Positions 10,640-23,553 are shown, counted from the first letter of the stretch. The stretch is DNA of 64,000 bases from Citrus sinensis (GCF_022201045.2 NC_068560.1:22709501-22773500), one strand, 5' to 3'. Translations and numbers: made by a program. The notes: generated from the letters alone by a model not told the origin.

Positions 10640-12090
10640 TCCAAACGTCCCACCATATAAAAACTTAAAAAATCTATTTAAAAAGAAAAATTAACTCTAA
10701 TAACATTTCTCTTTCTCTTTCCATCATCTTCGCCTCTCAAAAAAAAAAAAAAAAAGAATTGTCATTAGCATTCGTCGGTGTATATGATGGATGACTCATC
10801 GTTTACAATTTTACTAAAAAGTGTCATTTCGTTAAAGTATAAATATTACAAACAACATGTCGTCTGATTCTTTTGTACAATCGACATGCTTTACAACATG
10901 CGCCAATGCATCAGTTAGATGTCTCGTCGTCAACCACTAATGCAGCGCGAAAGTAATACTAGATTTCATTTTAATATACGTTCTTAAAACTCAAGAAGGT
11001 AGGCTCTCACAAAGGAGAAAATATTTCAATTGAGAAATACTGAATATTATTAATGAAAGTTTGTGTCAAGAAACAAGCATACCAAGCCTATTTATACTAG
11101 TTATGATTATCCTATTCTTAATAAATTATGATTCTTTATAAGTAAAGGAATCTGACTTAAACAATAAATAAATATAAATTAAATCCTAATTAGACTAGAA
11201 AAAAGAAATTAAATTTATACTCATATTATGACTAAGTTTGTCCTACATCAACCACCGTCATGTCGGTTTTGGTATAAGCACGTGGAGACTTTACGGATGG
11301 TTTTTTCCTTGTTAAATGATGCGTCATTTATTATGTCGAATTCTGCATGCTTTTATCACAAGGGGTTCTGTTTTTTTTTTTTTAACAATTACATGGAATA
11401 ATAATAATTGCAATCAATTGTAAAAAATGAAAAAAAAGAGCGAATCCGATATTTGAATTCAATTTGAGTCCCAACTGTTGTGGGTTACTCATCTATTAGA
11501 TAATAAATTTTAAAATTTGTAAAATTACTTATTTACCGTCCAATATATGTGTTACTCAATTTTAATAGTAATTACAATAACAATTCTAATTACAACTACA
11601 ACTATTAATTATAATTAAAACTATAATATGACTATAATAACAAGAACAAGATAATAAACTTCTGTCATATAAATAAACCTTTGTAGTAGGATTATTCAGT
11701 GGTTCAAATTCATTAAATTTTATCAAATTCAAGTCCAACCCATCATATATTGAATTTTATATTTTCGATCCAATCCGATCCAATCACTTATTAAAATCCA
11801 AACACTTATAGAAATCTAAACCAGTGAAAAGTGACATCCAATATAATCTGATAAGATCAATTCGATTAAAATGAAAATTTTCAATTACACTCAAGAATTC
11901 TAATAATAACAATTGAAAAAAATCAACTGCTTTAATATTTCATGATTCATGTTTTTTTTATTAACATATGATTGAGAGAAAATGGAAAAAAAAAAATTGA
12001 AATCTGAATATTGGTTGCTTTCGATTTGTACCTTGTATTATTACTATATATTTATACTTATACAAGATCAAATTTTATTATTTTAGGAAA
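10640..12090 (+). repeat. Non-coding tandem duplication, copy 2 (interrupted by a solo LTR)
   Basis: Second copy of the block at 9260-10480, in direct orientation, clearly diverged from it by substitutions and small indels. It is interrupted at 10938-11250 by a solo LTR absent from copy 1, which gives an empty-site comparison inside the same molecule and shows that the LTR came after the duplication. Confidence 0.7.
10938..11250 (-). mobile_element. Solo LTR of the TGATGCAG-family LTR element
   Basis: A 313-bp unit starting TAATGCAGCG and ending CCTACATCA, flanked by a perfect 5-bp duplication ACCAC (10933-10937 and 11251-11255). The paralogous block at about 9.55 kb lacks it. Its ends and internal landmarks (CTCACAAAG, TATTTATACTA, TTATCC) resemble the 449-bp LTRs at 61610-62058 and 62905-63353, so it looks like an older, shorter family member reduced to a solo LTR. 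Strand is set by analogy with that element. Confidence 0.75.
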
Positions 12091-12464
12091 CTCGAAAGTT
12101 CATAAGAGGTCGTGAGAAGCCGACAATTCAGCCAACGGTTTTAATAAGAACACAACAATCAGTCAAAGTTTTGAAAAAGAGCTGCGGTGACAACCATGCA
12201 ATGAATCGCTCTCTAATTTCGACTCCAACCTCAAGACGTGCGATGTTTTTGAAAAGATATTTTGTCATGACTCGTGAGGACAAAAAAAAATATCACCAAC
12301 GGTGAAATGATGATGGCTCATTTGTTATCGTGCGAGAGAGTCCAATTCTTGGGGGCATTCACCTTATATTCGGACACATGGCTCTAGGAAAATGTATGGT
12401 AGTACGAAAAATTCCATCCATCCGGCCGTATGTCCCTTAAATTTTGAATATCTATCAAGGTCGG
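12091..12464. other. Intergenic, nothing recognised
   Basis: Moderately GC-containing stretch between the tandem duplication and the MITE. No coding frame or repeat end was identified. Confidence 0.4.
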
Positions 12465-12472
12465 TTTTAGTA

Positions 12473-12708
12473 GGGTCCGGCTACGGTACAACGGTGATAC
12501 GGTATTACCGTTGCATCCAGCCGTTGGATCCACTTGAATGAATGGATCCAGTGGGATCCAACGGCTGGGTGTAATGGTGATACCAACGGTGATACGGTAT
12601 CACCGTTGCATCCAGCCGTTGGATCTACTTGAATGAATGGATCCAGTGGGATTCAACGGCTGGGTGTAATAGTGATACCGTATCACCGTTGCACCGTAGC
12701 CTTCTCTG
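12473..12708. mobile_element. Palindromic MITE, hAT-like, with internal tandem units
   Basis: A 236-bp insert flanked by a perfect 8-bp duplication TTTTAGTA (12465-12472 and 12709-12716), a length typical of hAT elements. Its ends contain inverted GGCTACGGT-CAACGGTGATACGGTAT arms. Inside, a roughly 100-bp unit (CAGCCGTTGGATC, ACTTGAATGAATGGATCCAGTGGGAT, CAACGGCTGG) occurs twice in direct order, each unit being itself close to palindromic. The RNA or single strand could fold as one long hairpin or two smaller ones. No coding capacity. Confidence 0.8.
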
Positions 12709-12716
12709 TTTTAGTA

Positions 12717-13939
12717 ATGCTGTAATTGTTTTTTTTTAAATAATTGCTATTAGTTATATATAGAAATAATTAGTTGTGAAGAAAATTAATTAGATAAAAT
12801 GTTGAATAATATATATTTATATATATTATATTTTTTTATTGTGTATATATATAACAATTGATAACTAAAATAAATATTTTATACTATTAAATTTATTCTT
12901 TATTTTGTTATCTCAATATAATTAGTAATAATATTAATATGTCTAAACTTAATGATTTTATTTCCTATTAATAAGGATAATTTTAGATTTTTATAATATA
13001 TATATATGAAATTATATTAAATATAAAAGTAATTCTCAAAATCAGACTTTGAAAAGCTATTCATTTTCTTCTTTTCAAAATCTAATCGAGAATGGAATGA
13101 TTTTGTCAAAATTGATTTTTAAAAAATTTATCAAACATTAAAATTAACTTTTGATTTTTTAAAATTACTTTTAAACATTTCAAAAATAACTCCAAGCACA
13201 CCCTATATCTAGTAGTTAAAAGTTTTCCTAATTAACTACAAACACATATTAGGAAAAATGATATTGTGATTTGTCAGTAGGCTAGCTAGTCACCCACCCA
13301 AATCTGAGTCCAAGCACTTGTTTTGGGACTACTTTTCCTTTCAATTATGTCATAATTAGTAGGAATAAATTAGATATTTCTCTAAATTGGTGAAGATAAA
13401 AATTCAAATCATATTTTAAAAGAATTGATAAAGACTAGTCTTGATTGTAAATATATTAGTAGATTTGTAATTATAATGTATTAATATTTAAAAAAATGAT
13501 GTTTTAATTTAGCCAAATAATTACAAAGATCTCATATTTTAAAAAATTACCATATAAATTTTATTCAGATAATTATGTCGTACTAAAAATCTATGTGATT
13601 ATTGGTTAAACAAGAAAGCTTCATCACTATTTTATCAAATTATGAGGTGTCTGTCTTCTTTCCCCATTGTAGTGAACTAAAATAATTACGTAATTGAACA
13701 TTAATTTTTATGTTGTTTTCACTCGAGAACATGAAAAACTGATGCCTCCTACGGCAATTAAAGCGAACCCAAAGCACACACGTGGCTTCTCTCTCCCCTT
13801 CCGCGAATCTTTCGAATGCACCGGCTATTAACAATTTTTGGTATACCTTCACTGACTCGCTCGCTTAACTCGACAGTTGACTCAATTCGCCTTCTTCATC
13901 CCCATTTCTCTCAGCGAGCCAGCAGCCGACCAACCAACC
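12717..13939. other. AT-rich intergenic region and promoter of the UPF0114 gene
   Basis: Very AT-rich to about 13640, with no coding frame. From 13730 the composition becomes more balanced and should contain the promoter and 5' leader of the plus-strand gene that starts at 13940. A minus frame at 13640-13852 and a frame opposite exon 1 are treated as chance. Confidence 0.4.
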
Positions 13940-16736
13940 ATGAGACCATCTCGACCGTTGATAACGAGACCCATTAAACCACCGCGCACGCCGCCCATGT
14001 GCGTCACCAAAAACTGCAAATTGAAAAGGGTCTTTGATTCTAATATCAATATCAAATTTCCACTAATTACAGTAAACACTAAAAGATCAAGAAATCAAAT
14101 TCAGCTTCCGGCATCAACTCACTCCTCATCACCAGTTCTTGCTTCGAAATTGGACAAACTTGAAGCTGTCGAGGAGAAGATAGAGAAGGTTAGTTAGTTA
14201 GTTATCATTTCATTTTTTTTATCCGAAATTTTTGGGAATTTTATTATTTTGCGTTCTACTAATATTTTTATTTTATTATTTTTCTGCAGGCTATTTATGG
14301 ATGCCGGTTCATGACACTTCTGGGTGTTTTTGGGTCTTTGATTGGCTCATTTATCTGTTTCATTAAGGTACTTATTTTTTAAGTTTAAATATATCTTTTT
14401 GTTAAATGTTAATTCCACTGTTTAATTGATGCTATGTAATATTTAGACCTCAATTCTTGGTATTGTCCAAGATATTGTTATATGATAAAAATTGAAAAGA
14501 ACAATCTTTTTCATCTGAATTTGTAATTAGCTGACAGACTTATTGAATTATAGACTATTTTTACAAATAATGTATTCTTAACCCGGAAAATGCAATTCTA
14601 TCAGTCATCTTAGAGTAATGTATTTTGTTTGTTTTATGCTGAATGAAATTCAGATTAGGAGATACTAATGATGTGGAGAGCATTAGCAGATCATCTTGGC
14701 TGTCATGTGTAGCCATCCATATGTATTGATTATTTTGTTTTTGTGACTATTCTCTTTAGTGTTTTGATTTACACTGTTGACTCTTCTCGATATGCAGGGT
14801 TGCACCTATGTTGGGGCATCATTCATGAAGTATTTTGCGAGTCGTGGTAACGTGATATCATTGCTTGTTGAGGCTATTGGTGAGTGTTCTTTTATTTATT
14901 GTTAATATTCATGCTGTATCCTGCTTCATTATATTTATATATATATATCATGTGCTTTTATGGCTCATTGTTTGATTATTTATTTTTATTTTTTCATTTT
15001 TCTTTCACGCTAAGACACTATTCAATTTGAATATATTAATACCTTCATTTTAGTAGTGTGCAAATTTGCATTTACAAGCAAAGTTTAGAAATTTTTTCCT
15101 TGGAATCACATTACATAAAAGTAACTTTCAACGAAAACCTTGAATTTATTGTTGGTTTTTGTTGCTACTTCTGCTCTTTTTGGAAGCTATGAACCAGTTT
15201 GCAAGATTTGAGAGGAGAGTTACAGTTTGGTAGTTCTACTTTACATAAAAAAAATCATGTGAGATCCTTTGTTGCTTCTATGCTAAAACTCTCTTTGGGG
15301 CAGCTGCCCCAAGATGGCTCTAAAGTGAACTGAGAAAAAGTTACTGGTTTCTACTTTTAGTTTTTTTTCTTTAGAGGCGGTTATTAGTAATTTCCCATAA
15401 CTGAATGGATTTTGGAATTTAGCATGATTTTTTTCTTGCTTATGTATGTATTGTTGGCTATATAAAGAGGTTTGGTTAAATATCCTTTTGGTGAAACTGA
15501 TCATATATTTATTACAGATTTTAGGTCGAGCACCTGGGATTATTATCCCAGTGTGTATAGTGTAATGTAGTTGAATTTGTACATCATGTCCCTATAGAAG
15601 TCCCTTCAGTTGTCGTAATGCCATCGTATCAGTTTTTGTTCTTTTCTCATTTCTTTTTTACTTCCCCTTGAGCGCTCAGTTGCAGTTTCGTATTGCAAAC
15701 TCTTTAAGTTATTTTTTGGTGACTGAGAATTAGTTTTGTCTTTAAATGAATTACTGAGATCTCTGTTGTTGCTTACATGTTTGTCTTATCTGTTAAAACT
15801 ACAAGATCATGTGTGCTTGAACTTCTCTTTTTTCAAATTACACATTGTTTTATCACTTCTGAAATCAACTGAAGGTACATATATGCTATTATCTCTGTCT
15901 TCCGGCTGCAGAATAAGAAAGTCCTAGGCATAGCAAAATTTGACAAATCCATTTCCTTCATCTCCTCCCTCTAATCAATAGCCCAAATTGGAGCTGCTAA
16001 CGCCTTTTTCTCGAGTATTTGAAGGAGGCAGATTATTGAATCTGCATTTTAGTAGCATCATTTAACCTCTGAACTTTCACTTATCTAAGAAAATAGGGAT
16101 GCACACTATACACATTTTTTCCCTCATGTACATGCATGAAATTGAAAATGAATGTGTATGCTATGGCAGAAAGCATCACATTTCAACTATTGATATAAAG
16201 GCTTTCGTACAGCCTTAACTGAAGTCATTAACTACCTTTTTGTTGTGCTTCTAGATGTCTATCTCTTAGGAACTGTAATGCTGGTTTTTGGGATGGGTCT
16301 ATATGAGCTCTTTGTCAGCAATCTGGACATTGGAAAGTTACTTTCAGAAGACAAAGCTCACCACAGATCAAATCTCTTTGGTTTATTCACTTTAAAGGTC
16401 CGTCCACTTACGTGTAATCTTTATATTGGTTTAACTTGATTAATGTTTCTACTTTGTCTGGCATGTATTATTTCTTTATTGCTATGTTTTTCGTCTAAAT
16501 TACCTTTCCTTTCTATCGATCTCTAGGAACGACCAAGGTGGTTAGAAATAAAGTCGGTGAATGAGCTAAAAACAAAGCTCGGCCACGTCATAGTGATGCT
16601 ACTTCTGATTGGGCTGTTTGACAAGAGTAAGAAGGCTGTTATACAATCTCCTCTGGATTTGCTTTGCTTCTCAGCTTCTGTCCTCCTCTGTTCTGGTTGC
16701 CTGTTCTTGTTATCTAAGCTTAATGGCTCCAAGTGA
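13940..16736 (+). CDS. UPF0114-family membrane protein, probably plastid-targeted
   Basis: Five exons with GT-AG borders join in frame: 13940-14188, 14290-14367, 14798-14879, 16255-16397, 16527-16736, giving 253 residues. Residues 1-75 are rich in R, K, S, T and P and nearly free of acids, like a chloroplast transit peptide. Then come three to four hydrophobic segments: GCRFMTLLGVFGSLIGSFI, DVYLLGTVMLVFGMGLYELF and GHVIVMLLLIGLFDKSKK, with a closing hydrophobic helix. The YLLGTVML-GMGLYELF and LLLIGLF blocks are hallmarks of UPF0114 (bacterial YqhA). Its molecular function is not established to my knowledge. The ATG at 13940 is the first in frame after the leader. Confidence 0.88.
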
Positions 16737-17758
16737 ATTTTGTGTTATTTTATTTTTTACCCAAATTAATCTAGAGCTGAGCCATACAATGTGTATATAT
16801 ATATATGTAAAAATAATACTTTGCTCTTGTATGCTGTTTTAGTGTATATTTTAAGCTGAATAATATAATAGAAACATTCAACTAAATCCAAAATATGCCT
16901 TGCATTAAAAATGTACAAAGGTGAAAATGTATACTCATACGAGGACTCGAACCCTTCTCACTCGTATTTGGCGTAGATTTTTTTTTTTAAATAAAAAGAA
17001 CGCAGAGTATAATCAAAGATGATCTTTTATCATAATCTCTAATGCTTGATTAAAAGAATATTTTTGGTATTAAAATCCCAAAATATGAAAAATTACAGAA
17101 AAATATATGTAAAATTGAAAATTTTTAGACAATCTTCTATAACGATAAATATAATCCTGCTTTCTTGACTGTGTCAAAGAAATTGATAAGAATCAATCTT
17201 AATGTTTCCAAGTATTCTCAATTTGGGTACTTAATTTGGAAGCCATTAAATAATGCAATGGTTCTGCTGATTGCAATTTCGAATATTTCTCGAAGGTTAA
17301 CATAAATTTTTTTTAAGAAATTTTATTCTTATCCTCATCATATAATAAACAAATGTATTGGATATTGATGTATGAACAGAAAGTATATAAACAATAAAAC
17401 AAATATTGCAGCGTGGATAGTGCCTTTCTGTGAACTCCATCGTCAACTGCATAAGAAAATTGTGCCTCCTCTGTGACGTACAAAATTCTCCATGCAAAAT
17501 GTCGACACTTAAAGCTCCTCGATAACATATTTCTAATAGCATTTCAAATGGAAATTGGCCATCAAATTCTATTTTCTCGTATAAGTTAATTTACTTTAGT
17601 CCATTTTAGTGATTGTTTAATGCTCAAAATGGCATCATTATTCTCTTGTTCTTTTGTGTTGCCTTCTTTGGTTTTAAAATCCCAGACAAAGATAACTCTC
17701 TTGTTAGTTACAAATATATATTTGTTCTCTCAAGGCTAAAGGTCACTGAAACAGGATC
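16737..17758. other. Intergenic region between UPF0114 and NPF genes
   Basis: AT-rich DNA. The left part is probably the 3' UTR of the UPF0114 gene; TATATATATA occurs at about 16795. Two overlapping minus frames near 17297-17542 have no recognisable domain. The right edge should include the NPF promoter. Confidence 0.4.
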
Positions 17759-18015
17759 ATGGGGCTCTGTAAATCATGCCTTATGCTTATAGGTATAGCA
17801 AGTCTCCTAATGTTCACTGCTTTGAAACAAAGAAATATACGAGAGAGTCTTGGGCAATCTCGAGCATTTTACCATTTTACTAAGTGCTCGTCACGTGTGC
17901 ATGACAAAAATTTAGTGAAATGGTGCATTACACAAAAGAAAATAAATATGGAACACGTGGCAACATATAATAGCGTTAATGCGCTTACAACTTAATAAAA
18001 ACTTACATTTAGTTT

Positions 18016-18046
<31 letters not shown>

Positions 18047-20390
18047 ATTATTTTGGTTCATTTGCTTATAGTGATAGCTGGGAAAGAGAGATTCGCATTC
18101 AAAGGAGTGGCATCAAATCTAGTAACATATCTGACGGATGTGATGAAAATGAGCAACTCTTCGGCGGCCAAGACTGTTAGTAGCTGGAATGGGTTAACAT
18201 CAATGCTGCCGCTGCTGTTGGCTCCTCTCGCTGACTCTTATTGGGATCGACATTCCACCATTCTTGCCTTTTCTTTCATCTATGTTCTGGTTTGCCACCT
18301 TCATTTCCTCTTCTTTATCACTCAGTTATTTGTAAATTTTACATTGAATTTCTTTCAATATCTTTGACCTAGTTGTAGGAGGAGAAAAACTCAAATTATT
18401 TTTATCTCTTTATAATGATCACTCAGCTCCAACAAATGTGAATGTGTGTCAAAATATTTTTATATGTGGGCACAATTAACATGACATGTTTATCTCATAT
18501 AAGTTATTCTCGTATAAGAGAATTAGTAAAATAGTTGAGAAATATAAAATGACACTTTATTTACACCTCATCATGTACTTTTCTTAATAAATTGTACTAT
18601 AAAGTCTACAACAAGAAGTTCTATTTCATAAGCATTTTTTTTTTCCAAGCACTTTAATAATAAGTGTATTGACTCTGTGATAAGCACCCCAAAATGGACC
18701 TTAAGTTCTATTAACAATTAATTTAACATTGTTTCTCTGTTCAGGGGCTAATGGCTTTGACATCAACAGCATTTGCTTGGGCAGAGTCACCAGCAAACAC
18801 CACAAGTTGTTCTTCTTTTCTCTTTCTTCCCCTATCTTTGATTTCACTAGGCCTGGCTGGATACAACCCATCTTTACAAGCGTTTGGAGCAGACCAAATG
18901 GATAATAATAATGATGATGAAGAGATATTGCCTTGTACCCCAGATAATCAAAATAAAAAATCAAACAATAACAAGAGTTTGTTCTTCAAATGGTGGTATT
19001 TTGGTGTTTATAGTGGCAGCCTTTTGGGTATCACACTTATGTCCTACATTCAAGACACCTTTGGTTGGGTAATAGGATTTGCAATTCCCACAATTGCTAT
19101 GCTTACATCAACAGCATTTTTCTCATTTGCAAGCCGCTTTTGTAAGAAAAAATCAGATCATGAGGCTCTAAAGAGCAAGCCATTCATGAGCATAGTTCAA
19201 GCCATCAAAGTAGCTGCCTCAAAATTAAAGAACGGCAAAGCCATCTCACCAATTGACAAATCTGATGCAATGGAGCTAGAGTAAGTACATATATTTGTGT
19301 TTAGTGAGAACGATACTTTCATCTCCTTTTTTTTAACTACTTTGAGTCCCTAATAAATTTTAATAAACTAAGTAAAAAGGTAAACGTGACCTTTTTCACA
19401 TTTACCTTTAAACAATGTGTTTTTTCTATTAATATTTTAACATAAGAGACCCAAGTAGTAGAAATAATTTCTAAGTGGACTAAATTATCATTCCGCTTGT
19501 ATTTATTTTTAAGATTGCTTCGTTAGTCTGATTTATGATGAGGTGATAAGTTTTCACTTGCTGATAGGCTTCAAGAGAAACCCCTTTGCTGCAATGATCA
19601 AAATAAGGAGTTGGATGATGAGCTTGAGAATCCTAAAAATGTTAAATATGCTGTCCAAAATGTGAAGATCTTACTAAGGCTTTTGCCCATATGGACAATG
19701 CTACTCATGTTTGCAGTAATATTCCAACAACCAGTTACATTTTTCACTAAACAAGGCATGGCAATGAAGAGGAACATAGGAAGCAGATTTAAGATCCCAC
19801 CAGCAACACTTCAAAGTGCTATTACAGTATCCATAATACTCTTGATGCCATTATACGACACAGTTTTGATTCCGATAATACAAATCATAACATGCTATCA
19901 ATTCAAAAAGGGTATCAGCGTAATGCAAAGAATGAGGATCGGTATGTTTCTTACTAGCATAGCCATGGTGATAGCTGCAGCTGTGGAAACAAAGAGACTA
20001 CAAACGAGCAAACAGGCAGAAGCAGAGCCGATTAGTATATTTTGGTTGCTACCTCAGTACGTTTTGTTGGGTATTTCAGACATTTTCACAGTTGTTGCAA
20101 TGCAGGAATTTTTCTACAATGAAGTGCCGGTGAGAATGAGAACAATGGGGTTTGCTCTATATACGAGTGTTTTTGGTGTTGGAAGTTTTTTGAGTGCCTT
20201 ATTGATCTCAGTCATTGAATTTTTCACAAGCTCAAGAGCTAGGCAAAGCTGGTTCTCGGATGATATGACACAAGCCCGATTGGACTTGTACTACTGGGTT
20301 TTAGCCTCGGCAAGTGCTTTGAGCTTGCTGTTATATTCCATCCTGTGTAGATTTTTCAAAAGTAGGAGTGATTTGGATAATGGAAACTAA
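17759..20390 (+). CDS. NRT1/PTR family (NPF5-type) transporter
   Basis: Four exons join in frame: 17759-17792, 18072-18289, 18745-19280, 19568-20390, giving 536 residues with about twelve hydrophobic segments, the MFS/POT layout. Family blocks include [34 protein letters not shown], the central charged loop before [11 protein letters not shown], and [20 protein letters not shown] proteins are proton-coupled carriers of nitrate, peptides, hormones or glucosides; the substrate cannot be told. Two oddities: the N-terminus is about 25 residues shorter than usual and lacks the expected D-x-x-G-x-P ... GGW block, and the ExxER proton-coupling motif reads AGKER (residues 14-18). An in-frame stop lies a few codons upstream, so an extra first exon could have been missed. 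Confidence 0.88.
18012..18040. repeat. (GTT)n microsatellite in NPF intron 1
   Basis: A trinucleotide run of about nine GTT units with one interruption, within the first intron of the NPF gene, just before the exon 2 acceptor at 18071. Confidence 0.85.
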
Positions 20391-21799
20391 ATGTTTATTG
20401 ATCTTAATAACTATTATCCTTACTGGTTCTTTCTAATAAAGGATGCTTAAGAGTTAGGCAACGTTTTTTTTTTTTTTTTAATTTGATATCTGAATGGGTG
20501 TAAATTTTTTTAATGTTCAAATACGAAAATTTGAATGACATAATTTGTTTTATTTTTTTTCCTTTTTTATATCTAAATATAAGTAATATCTTTGATATTT
20601 ATGTCGTTACAAATAAAAAAAAATTATTTTATAAAGATCAATATTTTCATTTAGACCTTTTCTCATTAAGATAAAAGTAACAAAAATTTACTTTTTATAT
20701 GTAGATGTAAATATTTGAAAATCAGACATAAATTATAAAAAATAAATAAGTAAATTATTAAAAAAGTCTAAAATTAATAAAATTTCAGATTTCAAACGTC
20801 TAACAAATAATATCTTAATCTTTGATGAGATCATAGTTATTCTGAAAGAGCGATGCATATACTAGCAAGGGCGGAGCTAAGCGGTCGGGTAAAGTTTTTG
20901 GAAATAAATTTTTAGTTTGATTACACAAATTTCCTAGCTAGCATGACCCGACTGCGAATTTCAAACAAGACCCAATATATTTTTGATATGGAGGCAATGA
21001 AATAAATGCATGCGCTGATTCATTGCAAGATTCTTCTCCTACTCGTGTCAAATCCTCTGCCAACTTATTGGATTGTGTGGGTGTGTCTGAAAAAGACTAA
21101 AAGAGTTTTATGAGAAATAGAACCGACCACATCGAGATCGAGTTAAATTTATATTTTGTCCTTTATTGTAATTACAAGAGCGGGGTTTTGTCAGATGAAT
21201 GGAGGGGTGTTAATAGTTCTATGTTTTGAACTGAAAATGGGGCCTCGCCAGGCCGGTACGGAGCTCAGGCCCTGCTTGGCCAGGCTTATTCGGTGCACCC
21301 CCTAATTCGTATGAGAAGTAAAAGGAGTGTCATTATTTGGCCCCCGCGTTTCATCTCATGAGACCTGAAATTACCACAAAGAATAGAAACTGTCCTGCAT
21401 TTACTTTTCAATCAAACCCAATAACGCAGCTTCTCTTCTCCTTTATATTTTAGCTTGCATGTTATAAGCGTCAAATGCTTTTATTTCTTTATTGCATTCA
21501 TCCTGTAGCGATTTGATGAGTACTACAATACAATCCCAGCTTGATTTTTTTTTTAATAATTTTTTATTTCTTTTTTTTAATAATTTTTTATTTCTTTTTC
21601 ACTCTAAAATATTGAACTTTAGAAATTTATTTATCTAAAACAGCCTCTAATAAACATTAGTATGACAAACAATCAATTTTGGAAATCAATGAGGCATAAA
21701 AGAAAATGAGGTCTTGTGAGATAATATTTAGGGAGTTGAATATCACTACTCAAGAAAAAGTCGTCATTTTTAGTAATCGACTTAGAAATTGAAATTTAG
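20391..21799. other. Intergenic region downstream of the NPF gene
   Basis: AT-rich DNA with the NPF 3' UTR at the left. At 21544-21598 a T-rich unit of about 27 bases is present twice in tandem. A more GC-rich patch at about 21180-21370 and another at 20864-20960 look like old repeat remnants, but no terminal repeats or coding frame were found. Confidence 0.4.
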
Positions 21800-22212
21800 G
21801 ATGTTTAATTTATTTTTTCCATACAAAGTGAATGATTAAATAGACCACAGTGACTCGAATAAAAAAAAAATGAAATGTAAGTTGTCTTAATATTATAAGC
21901 TTTTTGCATGAAACGGCACCTTGTATTAGACAATTTAGGATCAATTTCGAATTACTCTAGTAAATTGACTATTTTTAAATTATCTCCTTACTTCTGAAAA
22001 CTTAAATTATCTCTATTTTTGTTCAAAAGATAAGAAAAAAGTGTGGGTTGATGAATTTATTTTTTTTGTCTTCTTAATAAGAATAAGAGATAAATTGAAT
22101 TTTAATAAAATAAGAGGTGATTTAAAAATAATCAATTTATGACAAAATCCAAAATTAACCTCAAGGTACCATTGTAAACATAATCTTTTCAAAAGCAAAA
22201 TTAAAAATTGTG
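21800..22212. repeat. 3' flank of oxygenase copy 1, duplicated at 48.8-49.0 kb
   Basis: Shared text with 48795-48985 includes AATAGACCACR, ATATTATAAGCTTTTT, CATGAAA-GGCACC-type sequence and ATCTTTTCAAAAGCAAAATT in the same order. It marks the downstream limit of the duplicated oxygenase segment. In this copy a Ty3/gypsy element follows directly, displacing the flank from its gene by nearly 7 kb. Confidence 0.6.
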
Positions 22213-22560
22213 TCATCTTCCAAATTTCGACGCAAACACCTTAATTTTCTGGGCCAACTGAAAGAAGCCACGTTGCTTGAAAACCTTAGTCACTATCAGG
22301 GCTGTATACGAATGTTTCAAATTAATGAAGTGTGTGTATTTTGACAAATGATCCACAGTTACCATAATGACAGTGTAACCTTGTGATGGTGGAAGTCCAT
22401 CAATGAAATCCATAGAAATTTTTGTCCAGATTCTGTCCAAAATTGGTAAAGATTAGAGAAGTCCTGCTCGTTGTAGATTTCAACCTTACACCATGGAAAG
22501 ACTTCACAGCACCGTATGAAATTCTTAATCTTTGCATGCATTCCAGGTTAATAAAAACTA
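22213..22560 (-). pseudogene. Integrase remnant of the decayed gypsy element
   Basis: Two overlapping minus frames carry the start of the catalytic core, including SMDFIDGLPPSQGY and VDHLSKYTHFI, with a frameshift between this block and the preceding region (KIKNFIRCCEVF, a zinc-finger-end remnant). The core stops near FASKF, before the second and third catalytic acids. It is non-functional. Confidence 0.75.
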
Positions 22561-23553
22561 GATTTTAGCCTGCTAAGAGTTTTTTGATAGCCAAAATGCC
22601 TTCTGATTGGTGATGAGTGCGCTTTCTATAAAATAGCTTGTAGAAAGAAGCAGGACTCAAATAGAGCTATCGTTGTTTATACCAGACTCCATCTCTGTGA
22701 ATTAATGATTAAGTCAAAATTGGCTAGATAAGGGATTTTATGCTACTTCATTCTGTAGTGTGGCCCATCAATCGGCTAAAGGAAGAGAGATTGCTAAAAA
22801 TTCAAGCTTTGCCAATCGTGAAAAAGCGTTGGCTCTCTAATTTTCTAATCCTTTTTTGTATTGAATCGAATAATCATTTCTGAGAATTTTTGGCAGCTAT
22901 CATATCTGAACAAGTGTGTAATGTGCTGTTCCATTAGAAATTTGAGACTCTTTTGGTCTGCACGAACAATGAAAGGCTTACCAACAAGTATGAATGCCAT
23001 TTGTGAATTGCCTTGATGATTACAAGCATCTCTTTCTTGTAGGTAGATAAGGCCAATGCTGAACCCTTGAGTGTGTCACTAAAAAATGGCACTAGCTGAT
23101 CATGTTGTGATAAGAAGGCTCTAATACCGACTCCATAAGCATCGCACTCGAAAACAAACGACTATGAAAAGTCTAGCAACCAGAGAACATGAGGGGATTT
23201 TAATGCTTGTTTCAACTGAGTGAAAGTAGATTTTGCTTTTAAGGTCCAATGGAAGTCTTCCTTTGTTAATAACCTTGTTAAAGGTGTTGTGATTCCCTCA
23301 AAGCCTCGGTAAAATTGACAAATCCAAAAAGCCATTTATTTCTTTGGTTGACTTTGGAATTGGCGGCTTAAGTACGGTTTGGATTTTTTTCAAATCAATT
23401 GCCACTCAACAAGGGAAATAAGATGGCCTAAATACTATGCCTCCAAAACTCCAAAACTCCAAAACAACACTTTGATTATTCACAAACAGAGAGTTATCAG
23501 AGAAAATCTATTCGACTATTTGAAGATGGAAAATATGATTTGCCCAAGTTTTA

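Noticed and set aside
17297..17542. Minus frame of 81 residues between two plus-strand genes
   Set aside because: Two overlapping frames of similar quality exist here, neither with a domain; treated as chance.
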